A stretch of 64,000 nt of DNA, taken from assembly GCA_963678675.1 (NCBI GenBank), contig OY783199.1, positions 12,928,709 through 12,992,708 on the forward strand. The letters are read 5' to 3'. Under the pieces are notes generated by a model. It was not told the DNA's origin and did no database searches. It was given only the letters and a program-made list of their open reading frames with translations. This document shows positions 55,191-64,000 of this stretch, in pieces (the first letter of the stretch is position 1; each line of letters begins with the position of its first letter). The stretch is from Xiphydria camelus. Lineage: Eukaryota; Arthropoda; Insecta; Hymenoptera; Xiphydriidae. The translations under genes and the position numbers were made by a program.

Positions 55191-55763
55191 GCTCTTACGC
55201 GCATGCCGCCATAGCCCCCCCCCTACCCCCTTGCGCCGCATCAATCCTCACTACCAATCCCGATCCCAACCGCTTCGCTTCAAAACCAGGCTGTTCTGCA
55301 GCCTTTTCGCGACTTCGCCACCCAACTCGCCTGGGCGCTCCAACAGCCGCAATCTCCGCAAACCCAATAATGCCTCTCTAACTATCCTTAACTGGAATGC
55401 CAACGGCATTCTAGCATCCAATAGAAATAAAACGCTTCTATTAACTCAGGTCCTCGAAGAGTCTTCTATCAATGTGGCCTGTATAACCGAAACCCACCTT
55501 CAACCTCATCAAAAAATCAACATTCTTATAATTTCACTATCTACAGATACGACCGCCCTCAATCCAAAGGCGGGGGAGTAGCGACGATTGTCCGCAACTC
55601 TATCCGTTACCGTGCCATCAGCTCTCCCACTCCAACGCTCGAATCATGCGGGATAATAATCACTCAAAACGATTACCCCCTAAAGATCGTCACCTGCTAC
55701 TCATCCCCATCCACCAATCATATCTCCGAAATACCTGCTCTCCTTGACGGCAATTTACCTACG

Positions 55764-55991
55764 TTAACCCCTTCAGACCTGGCGTACACGAGAATGTACA
55801 TTGGATTTTAGCTATTTTATTAAAAAATGTTACGCAAAAACACAACTTTGTACTATTTGCACATAAATATAAGAAAATTAAAAAAATAAAGATTGCAAAA
55901 ATATGTTAAAATATAATAATACCCCAAAGACTAAAACATCATTAACAATTTTGTTTACTCCGCGAAAAAAAATCAGGTCTGAAGGGGTTAA
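55764..55991. mobile_element. piggyBac-type MITE in the LINE endonuclease
   Basis: TTAA at 55764-55767 and 55988-55991; tips CCCCTTCAGACCTG and reverse CAGGTCTGAAGGGG. With one TTAA left, the codons ACG TTA ATT GCC of the endonuclease are continuous. Confidence 0.9.
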
Positions 55992-57158
55992 TTGCCGGCG
56001 ACCTCAATGCCAAACACGACGCTTTGGGCTGCCACTCCAAGAACCGGAAAGGCATCACTCTCATAAACCTACTGCAAACATACAATTTCTCAATAGAAGT
56101 TCCCGCTGACCCCACCCACTTCCCAATGGACACCAATAAGAACCCCGACATTCTAGACATCTTCTTAGCCAAAAACCTAACACTAACTAAAGATCCCTGG
56201 ACCATCCCAGCTCTGAACTCGGACCACAATCCAGTCCTCCTAGAAATCCCGGGAACCCCCTCCACTATAATCCACACTAAAACTAAAATCAACTGGTTGG
56301 CTCTCCGCTTCCACCTCGAATCCTCTTCCTCCAAATACAGTAACTTATTGTCCACCGCTGATATAGACAATGCCGTTGACTCACTTACCCGAGAAATCAG
56401 GGAAAAAATTGAGTTAGCTAGCAGTTCAACACCCGCGTCCCCGAGAAAAACCTTACTCCTCCACGATACACTGGCTCTTATAACCAAGAAAAAGAAACTG
56501 CGAAGACATTTACAACGAACCGGTAACCCCGCCCTCCGCCCAAAATTAAATGAAATTAAATGCGCATTAAACTTAGCCCTTCAGAAAATACGCGAAGAAA
56601 AATTCAACAGCTACATAGCCGAGGCCGAAACGCATCCTAAAAGTTGCTGGAGAATTACCAGATCCCTCAGAAACAGACAGCCCCACCCATCCCCACTGCT
56701 GAAGGACGGAATCCCCTACGCGGCTGACAACGACAAGTTAAATATCCTTGCCGAATCCCTTAAAGAGCAATGCTCCCCATTCCCCGCCAGGGTGGAATTC
56801 ACCAACTTCCACAATACAGTACCGAATTCTGTCCGCAGCTTCTCTCCATCTAACCTCTCCTTCGAGCACACCTCACCCAACGAAATCGCCCAAGCCATTA
56901 GCTCTCTGAAGGCAAGAAAGGCCCCGGGGTACGACTCTACCCCTAACGGAGTACTAAAAATCTTATCCCACATTCACGTAGTTGCCATCTGCAACATTGT
57001 TAATGCAATGTTCCGACTACACTACTTCCCCACAACCTGGAAAACAGCCACAATCATCTGCCTTCCCAAACAGGGTAAACCTCTAAACCAGGCCGCCAGT
57101 TACAGACTAATCAGCCTTCTCTGCACCCTAAGCAAAATCGCAGAACACATCATCCTTA

Positions 57159-57284
57159 GGGTCGGTTTTACCAACAGGTATAAACGCGGTATAGCGCTAT
57201 ACTGAGAATAACCATAAGGCTTATTGCTGGTTATTCTCAGTATAGCGCTATACCGCGTTTATACCGTGTTGGTAAAACCGGCCC
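57159..57284. mobile_element. Harbinger-type (Tourist-like) MITE in the LINE RT
   Basis: TTA on both sides (57156-57158, 57285-57287). Tips GGGTCGGTTTTACCAACA and reverse TGTTGGTAAAACCGGCCC. It is almost a perfect 126 bp hairpin (GCGGTATAGCGCTATACTG stem). Three-base TTA targets are typical of PIF/Harbinger. Confidence 0.85.
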
Positions 57285-58149
57285 TTAGTCGGCTAAACAA
57301 ATTCATAACGGAGCGTAACATTCTCCCGGACTTTCAACACGGGTTCCGTCATCGGCACGGTACCTGCCACCAACTCCTTCGCGTTTCAGAGTACGTTGCC
57401 GACAATATGAATAAGAATCGCCACACCTCCATGCTCTTACTAGACGCCAAGTAGGCGTTCGACAGAGTCTGGCATGACGGATTAATTTTCAAATTAATCC
57501 AACTAAACTGCCCCCACTACCTAATTGGCATCATAAGCTCGTTCCTCACGAATAGAACCTTCAGAATCCGGTCAGGCAATAGCCTTTCCGCTTCACAACC
57601 CGTCACTGCGGTAATCCCGCAAGGATCCAGGCTCTCTCCAGCCCTGTTCAACATATATTGTCATGGCATCCCCACTCACGATAAAATAATCATGGCCCAA
57701 TACGCTGATGACGTTGCCCTTCTTTATTCCTCCAAAAATAAAAATTTCTGCTCCACAGTAGTAAACAAATTCTTACCCACGCCCCTACAATGGTATCACA
57801 ACTGGGGCTTCGCCCTCAACGAATCCAAGTCCGAGGCAGTGTTCTTCTCCCGCCGCAATATCCCCCCAGACGCTCTAATAGTGAGTAACCACCGAATACC
57901 CTGGAGCTACTCCGCAAAATACCTAGGCGTTATTTTCGATAGGAAGCTCAGCTGGTCTAAACAAATCACCGCCGTACGCAGCAAAGTACTCGGCACGTAT
58001 GTCGCACTTAAACCCTTCTTCAGTAACAAGAATATCTCTCAACAAACCAAAGTCAGAGCCTTCAATGCAATAATCAGAAGTTTATGCACATACGCTATAC
58101 CCATCTGGGGCGCAGCCACCCCAGCCAAACTCAAAGTCCAGGGATTATA

Positions 58150-59014
58150 CGGGGTGACATTTTGAAAACTTGCCACCCCAATATCTCAGAAACTAAGAAA
58201 TTTTCTAAAAAAAAATACGGTTTTGGCAGTAGAGAGGGGGAACCAAAATGATATAATCGAAGACGCACCCCCTCCAACCCCCTTAGGAATAGTCCCCCCA
58301 ACTTTGTAATCTTAAATAGCAACCCCCCATGTGTGATACAGCGTTGGAAAGCTCTTTAAAAATGCTTTACAACAACACCAAATTTTGGTACCTTTCGATG
58401 AGTAGTTTTCGCGCAAATCGAGAAAGAAACGGCTAGGAGTAAGTTTTGTCAATTTATTTATTAAAGGTCTATTACGTTACAATAAATTTTCGAAATGATT
58501 TCCATCACCTGATCTTACTTCTTACGATTTCTTCTTATGAGGACATCTGAAATCTGTTGGTTTCTTTAACTCAACCAGCAAGCATTAACCAACTGAAACA
58601 GAGAATTACGCAAGAATGTCGCAAAATGTCAAGAACATTTGAAAAAGTTCGAAAAATCAATGAAAATCATTTCGAAAATTTATTGTAACGTAATTGACCT
58701 TTAATAAATAAATTGGCAAAACTTACTTCTAGCAGTTTCTTTCTCGATTTGCGCGAAAACTACTCGTCGAAATATACCAAAATTGGGTGTTGTTGTAAAG
58801 CATTTTTAAAGAGCTTTCCAACGTTGTATCATACGTGAGGGGTTGCTATTTAAAATTACAAAGTTGGGGGCTACCCCTAAGAGTGTTGGAGGGGATGCGT
58901 CTTCGATTATGTCATTTTGGTTTCCCCTCTCCACTGCCGAAACCGTATTTTTTTTAGAAAATCTCTGTAACTTTCTAAGATATTAGGGTGGCAAGTTTTC
59001 AAAATGTCACCCTG
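58150..59014. mobile_element. Hairpin element, 865 bp, TA target
   Basis: Tips CGGGGTGACATTTTGAAAAC and reverse GTTTTCAAAATGTCACCCTG, TA on each side. Arms are complementary to a centre near 58585. It cuts the LINE. No ORF. Confidence 0.85.
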
Positions 59015-59372
59015 TATATGAGACTCCTACGAGGCTCACTATGTCACAGAAAGAGCGTGGTTGGAGGTGGGAAAAGCCGCAAACTTATCAGGTATGTTTT
59101 TGAAAATGTTTTTATTTTTTCTAATGCACAGATTTATAAAGATGCATAATATGTGTTGATCAGGTAGGTATGGTCTATCTAAAGTCAATTGAAACAGCAT
59201 AAAAATTAGGCTGCATCTCCTTCAAACATCGGCGGCGATAGAAATGTACGCATATTTTATTGAATTAATTAATTTTATTATTTGTATACGTTTTAATGCA
59301 AAGTGGTAGTAAATTGATCGGACTCTAATTTCCTTGCTGTTTCAATTGACTTTGTAAATACTATATAGTGGA

Positions 59373-60322
59373 TTAAATGATATAATTATTTTTCCATGGA
59401 AGTGCTGCCTCGGGTTTTAAAAAGTAATTAGCTAGATAAGTTCTTAAGGCATTTGGTGAAGATTGACCGTTAATATAAAGGTTTTGCTGAGGTTCTATTA
59501 TGACATCACGTGCACTGTCGTTTTCTTGTTGACGGTATGGAATGCCTTTTCTTTTCCGAACATAGTTGTGCAAGATGCACACTGATTTTATAATATTATT
59601 AATTTTCTCAATGTCGTGACATCTAATAGGCGTATTTAAAACTTGAAACTTCTCAGCCATCATGCCAAAAGCACATTCAACAGTTTTTCTCCCCCTGCTC
59701 AGCCTGTAGTTAAATATTCTTTTCACATTATGACCTCGTTGGAGATAGGGTCTCAGCAAATAATACAACAAGGGGAATGCTTCATCCCCTACAAAATAAA
59801 ATGGAAATTCGCAACCATTGTCATCATTCGGAAATCATGTAGGCAGTGGAATATCAAGGTTGTCTCGTTCAATAAAATTTTTGACTGCTGAAGCACGAAA
59901 TATACAACCGTCACTATTTCGGCCAGCAAATCCTGTTTCAATAAAGAGAAATAGACCGCCAGCATCACTACATGCCAAGAGAACAATAGAATGGTATGAC
60001 TTGTAATTGAAGTTAGTTGATCCTGTGTTGGGCAGCTTTTCTATTCTTATGTGCTTCCCAAACGGCGGGAAGCCCAAAGCACCCAAACAGTTAGGCAAAT
60101 TCTACAGTAAATTGAAGCGTTGCGCTATTAAATTCCACTGGTTTCTATCTGGAATAGACATATAAGCATCTTTTTTAAGGCATTCCATATGATAGCTGTT
60201 GTTTCTGCGACAATCTTTGATACTGTGTTATCTCCTCGAGCGAAATATAAAGTAAGTGACGTGAATATGGATCCAGTTGCTAAATATTTGAAACATAAGT
60301 AAAAAAGAATACTAATACTCAT
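59373..60322 (-). pseudogene. PIF/Harbinger (HARBI1-like) transposase, decayed
   Basis: Reading down the minus strand: FARGDNTVSKIVAETTAIIW, a one-base shift after NALKK, then DAYMSIPDRNQWNLIAQRFN, a TAG where Trp is usual, NLPNCLGAL, GFPPFGKHIRIEKLPNTGS, NFNYKSYHSIVLLACSDAGG, IFRASAVKNF, an in-frame TGA at about 59837, CEFPFYFVGDEAFPL, and RKTVECAFGMMAEKFQVL. The order is that of the DDE_4 family. The first Asp (usually GAxDGKH) is replaced by GALGFPPFGKH, so the active site is lost. The second and third sites remain. It faces a MADF-BESS gene at 60337. Confidence 0.8.
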
Positions 60323-60336
60323 CTATTTTATTTCAG

Positions 60337-60974
60337 CATCACAAGCAAAGGAAAAATGGAAAAACCTCCGATCTGTTTTCGTACGAAATTTAAAGCCGTT
60401 AAATAGTGGGTCGTCAAAAAAAAGGAAATACTACTTGACAGATGCAATGCAGTTCACAATACCATTCATAAAAGTAGTTGGAACAGTATCTGGCAATTTA
60501 TCTAATGTTGATGTAATTGAAGATGTGGAGAACGATGACAATGACACGCAAGAAATAGATGAAAATGCACCACCTGCATCACCATCATAATCACACTCAT
60601 CGCTTATCCAACACAGGAGGACCGTCACCACAGAGTCACAGGCGTGCTCTATACCAACGCCTACTCCAGTTTCGTCTCATCATAGTAAACGGTACAAAAA
60701 TAAATTAAGTGTGGTTGATGAACGTTTAAATGAATACTTAAAATGTAAAATGTCAAACACTGATGACAACTCTACAAGTTCTGCTAACAAGATGTTTCCA
60801 TTAAGTTTATTGCCAGATTTGAACAGTATGTCACCAACACAAGTAAGATCATTGAAACGACAAGTCTTAGATTTGATAGATAGTATAGTAACAGAGCATC
60901 CAAGTCCATCAATCCCGAAAACACCGATAGCGAATCGCGGACAAAGCTTACAAGGATCCCGGAAATGCTTCTGA
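60337..60974 (+). pseudogene. MADF-BESS protein gene, partner of the Harbinger copy
   Basis: An acceptor (TTTTATTTCAG) ends at 60336. The frame then reads KEKWKNLRSVFVRNLKP, SSKKRKYYLTDAMQFTIPFI and a long acidic part before TAA near 60591. A second frame (60711-60974) gives FPLSLLPDLNSMSPTQVRSL then KRQVLDLIDSIVTEHPSP, a BESS-like motif. So the second half of the MADF domain and the BESS end remain, with one shift between them. The first MADF exon is missing. The pairing with a HARBI1-like gene 10-40 bp away repeats the arrangement at 38.5-47.1 kb. Confidence 0.65.
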
Positions 60975-60975
60975 C

Positions 60976-61740
60976 AAGTAGTGCTGTTTTTGAAAGAAAT
61001 CCATCAAAACTAAGACTTGTCGTTTGAATGATCTTACTTATGTAATAGAAACATCTTGCTAGATTCGAAATGTAATTTGTATTGTAATAATTAATATTAT
61101 ATATAATGCCTACTCTTTCATTATATTATAAAAAATAACCATATGTATAAAAATTTGAACAATATGACGATAATAGGGTTTCTTCCAAAAATAGCACTTG
61201 TCAAGAAAATTAATTTTTGTAGTATTGGTAGTAATGTCTACTCTTTCATTATACATATTATAATGAAAGAGTAGGCATTACTACACGGTTAGATATAATA
61301 AAAGAGTAGGCATTATATATAATAATAATTTTTATAATACAAATTACAATACGAATCTAACACACACACAAGTACGAATCTAACAAGATTTCTATTACAC
61401 GAGTAAGATCATTCAAACGATAAGTCTTAGTTTTGAAGGGTTTCTTTCAAAAACAGCACTTATCAGAAACGTTAATTTTTGTAGTATTATATTATAATAT
61501 AATCACATCATATAATAGAAACATTTTGTTAGATTCGTATTGTAATTTGCATTATAAAAATTATTATTATATAATGTCTACTCTTTTATTATAGGTATCT
61601 AACCGTGTAGGAATGCCTACTCTTTCATTATATTATAATTAAAGAGTAGGCATTACTACCAATACTACAAAAATTAATTTTCTTGACAAGTGCTGCTTTG
61701 GAAGAAACCCTATTATCATCATATATTGTTCAAATTTTTA
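60976..61740. repeat. Nested inverted repeats with AAAGAGTAGGCATTA words
   Basis: 60976-61200 and 61385-61580 are arms of one hairpin; TAATGCCTACTCTTTCATTA and its complement occur at least five times between them, and 61120-61250 is mirrored at 61625-61740. AT-rich, no ORF. Confidence 0.7.
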
Positions 61741-61744
61741 TCCA

Positions 61745-62470
61745 TATGGTTATTTTAACATTGAAAATGTGTATGTTCCCGTATATGGGGGGACATTTCT
61801 AGGTTTTCAACGAGCCAGTTTAAGACGGATATGTCGCTCCCCACTCTAGCGCTCTCGACCGTACCCCACTCCAGCGCTCTCGACCGTGTGTATGTAGTAG
61901 CCTGAGAGCGGGTACGGGTGATGGTACTATGTAGTGGTACGAGTGGCGAAGCAGCCACGCGGGGCGAAGAAAAAATAACGAGCTCGAAGAAAGAACTCTT
62001 TATTTGGCGAGAACTGAACGATACAAATGCGTATGATCGGTGTGAACGGCTTGGCTACTGGCGCGTCTCCTCGCGCCGGTGGCGTCGCTCGCCGAGAATG
62101 GAGGGCGACTTATTCTATAATTTAAAATTAGATTACATGTGCAAAAAACGCCAGACGGCTAGATAAAACAATAAGGGAAATAATTTCGATGCTAAGAGCG
62201 TCGACACCACATTTTTCTTTGCATTTTAGTATTTTATTTCTATTAAAAAAATCTCAAATGTGGTATACTACTTGAAAATACATTTCTGAACATGTTTTAT
62301 TTAGAAATGCCCATCCAAATGGACACAATGACCGAAAGGGTTAAGAATGTTAAATATTCGTAGAATACCACTCTCACATGTTTGAACTTCAAGTATAACC
62401 ACAATGTATGATATTCTGTCTGTGGAACGAAAATTTGTTTGAAGTGAAACTTCTTATGCGACGTCGGAGC
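61745..62470. other. Unassigned stretch
   Basis: 61790-62160 is GC-richer; CCACTCCAGCGCTCTCGACCG repeats in tandem at 61838 and 61866. No gene is supported. Confidence 0.35.
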
Positions 62471-62809
62471 GTTTAAAGGTAAGTCTATACCGGGATACAA
62501 ATATGTTGGCAACACTATAATCCGGTGTTGGCAACACGATAATCCGGTGTTGTCAACATGTATCCCGCCGACTTGCAACTCGCCGACGGATACTCGGCAA
62601 CAGCCACTATCCGAATGTAGGTACAAACCGGGATACAAAATGTTGGCAACATGTTGGCAACACGAGTATCCCGTCGACTAGCGACAATTTAATTGCTACT
62701 CGTAAACTGCGGGCGGCATGACATCAAAGAAAGCTGTTGCCTGTTGCTTGTATCCGAGTTTCCCATTTGAAATGGGAAACATCGGAAACATCGCTCTCTC
62801 TGGACTAGA

Positions 62810-62900
62810 ATCTACCTACCTACCTACCTATATATACCTAGCTACCTACCTACCTACCTACCTACCTACCTACCTACCTACCTATACCTACCTACCTACA
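62810..62900. repeat. (CTAC)n microsatellite
   Basis: About 20 copies of CTAC, broken by TATATAC and TATAC. Confidence 0.95.
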
Positions 62901-63234
62901 TACGATAATGTTCCGTCGCACGAGGGGCAGAATTTCAGAAGGTCGATTGAAACCTTTTAATAGTATCGATCATAAATAATATATATTTCTTGCCTAAATT
63001 TTTCATTGAATGCCACATTATACGGGCCGCACAGTGTTCACATGGCAGATCGGACGGCGTATCGTATTTCTCATTTTACAAAGCAGTACTCTCTCACTAC
63101 ATGTGTATGTTCTTTAATTATTTCTCTCGGCAGAGGCACTCTCCCGATGCGTGATTTCGCGCATACGGTTGCCAAGTGGCACGTGCGAATATCAAGCCAC
63201 GTTTAGGCTTCTGTCGGTAAATTTGAGCCGCGTC

Positions 63235-63490
63235 AAAGGAGCTTCGAAATATAGCGGTATCTATTACCGCGGGCACTGCAGAAAATGACTCATTCTGACC
63301 TGTCCCATATCGCCCGCCTCGCCGGGGGTATGTTTCGGCGAATCTAGGCTACCTGAAGGGTTAATTGCCGGACGAGTCGTAATGAACCCCTTACCACAAA
63401 AAAATACCCGTTGTAATAGATACCGCTATACTTTGAATATTAAATCAGCTTTGTAAAGGGGAGAAATGAATTCAATACATGACTGATGCA
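63235..63490. repeat. Dispersed hairpin MITE, copy 3
   Basis: TCGAAATATAGCGGTATCTA near 63246 and its diverged reverse at 63417; GGACGAGTCGTAATGAACC and GTAAAGGGGAGAAATGA as in copy 2. It lies in the TGTTGGCAACA element. Confidence 0.6.
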
Positions 63491-64000
63491 GTTGATGGCC
63501 AATTAGGGAACACTTAATGACAAGTAACTCCGCCATTAAATTGCCACCATAGCTTGTCCCGTTTTGTAAAAACTGTCGCTGCATCCACCTTCTTTTTCGC
63601 TTCTGGGAGGCTATTATGATGAAAGCAGGACTAACACCAGCAGCAATAGACGGTTCCATTTTTTAACATCAAGGCTCCGTTTCGTTTGAACGCTCAACTG
63701 GTTCTGATCGCATGTATCCGGATACAAGTCGATGTATCCAACAGTATGCTGCCAACAGCGACATCGTGTTGACAACACTCAATGTTGATGTTGCCAACAG
63801 CGATGTTGATGTTGCCAACAGCGATGTTGCCAACAGCCATAAACGTGTTGCCAACATGTTGCCAACATTTTGTATCCCGGTCTAAACGTACCTTAACGCG
63901 CTCCTCTGGAGGGGGTACGGCACCGTGGGCCCACTGCAGGTGGAAATGGTTTGCGCATGTGCACCGCATTCCCTGTACTGTAGTGACGGGCGCCGGGTCG

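Larger units (their letters stand above)
53700..58148 (+). mobile_element. Jockey-like LINE, broken
   Basis: A GC-richer, two-ORF non-LTR retroelement. The 5' end is near 53700 and the 3' end is cut by the element at 58150. It carries two MITEs in ORF2. No poly-A tail is seen, as the 3' end is missing. Confidence 0.8.
55370..58148 (+). pseudogene. LINE ORF2 (endonuclease and reverse transcriptase)
   Basis: The EEP endonuclease begins LTILNWNANGI (55378) with ITETHL; a shift near 55520 leads to YDRPQSKGGGVATI and TCYSSPS; after the MITE at 55764 come IAGDLNAKHDALG and SDHNPVLL (56218). The reverse transcriptase follows: ARKAPGYDSTPNGVLK (56910), a MITE at 57159, DFQHGFRHRHGTCHQL, LLLDAK then TAG (57452) and AFDRVWHDG, IPQGSRLSPALFN, QYADDVALL (57700) and YLGVIFDRKLSW. 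Block order and wording fit the Jockey clade. The RNA-binding end is lost to the insertion at 58150. Stops, shifts and three insertions mean it is inactive. Confidence 0.85.
62475..63893. mobile_element. Element with TGTTGGCAACA-word ends
   Basis: Left AAGGTAAGTCTATACCGGGA and right, reversed, AAGGTACGTTTAGACCGGGA are the tips; each end has many copies of GTTGGCAAC / GTTGCCAAC (62505-62690, 63740-63870). A third tip copy lies at 62611. The centre has a (CTAC)n run and another MITE. No transposase is seen. Confidence 0.7.

Noticed and set aside
55942..56487. 181-codon minus frame
   Set aside because: It is antisense to the LINE endonuclease, whose motifs are on the plus strand.
61790..62166. 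Possible LTR of a retroelement
   Set aside because: GC-rich and with a TTTATTTGGCG-like stretch, but no second LTR, primer site or coding region is found.

Overview
The window looks like arthropod, most likely insect, nuclear DNA. It is AT-rich, has GT-AG introns, no operons, and is almost wholly built of nested transposable elements. The families present (Tc1/mariner, pogo-like DDE, piggyBac, PIF/Harbinger with MADF-BESS partner genes, Mutator-like, a Jockey-type LINE) and the many hairpin MITEs fit an insect. A hymenopteran is possible but this is a guess. I recognise no confident single-copy host gene, tRNA, rRNA or CRISPR array. A few open exons (4936-5271 minus, 7777-7901 plus, 12630-12824 plus, 51976-52302 minus) could be host or transposon coding.

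Layout. 0.3-2.3 kb: an element with ~500 bp inverted arms and a small Cys-rich ORF. 2.3-3.0 kb: an ATGTAAC-word repeat. 3.9-7.7 kb: a pogo-like element with an apparently intact transposase and 885 bp arms. 8.4-8.9 kb: a piggyBac remnant. 9-18.8 kb: hairpin MITEs, a Tc1/mariner transposase fragment and TTAA MITEs inside a 4.4 kb inverted-repeat pair. 18.8-22 kb: mostly unassigned AT-rich DNA with two hairpins. 22.5-27.3 kb: a second, decayed pogo-like element holding a Mutator-like remnant. 27.3-31.7 kb: an element with a broken GCD-motif gene, split by a piggyBac copy that itself carries a MITE. 31.8-36.3 kb: a 4.5 kb palindrome. 36.4-37.9 kb: stacked palindromes and a Harbinger N-terminal fragment. 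38.5-47.1 kb: a MADF-BESS gene with a Harbinger transposase fragment in its intron; its first coding exon is split by two elements, one of which is a 5.7 kb nest holding an intact Tc1-like transposon. 47.4-53.5 kb: mariner pieces, tandem repeats and MITEs. 53.7-58.2 kb: a broken Jockey-like LINE. 59.3-61.7 kb: a second Harbinger/MADF pair. 62.5-63.9 kb: an element with TGTTGGCAACA-rich ends.

Best candidates for something new: (1) long-armed elements whose inverted arms contain the 3' end of their own gene (three or four here); (2) unrelated elements whose ends are dominated by one short self-complementary word, different in each; (3) insertions that can be undone in silico at their target duplications to give continuous reading frames; (4) a Tc1-like element with perfect termini, a full DD34E transposase and one intron; (5) an unidentified conserved-looking exon carried inside the pogo-like element.
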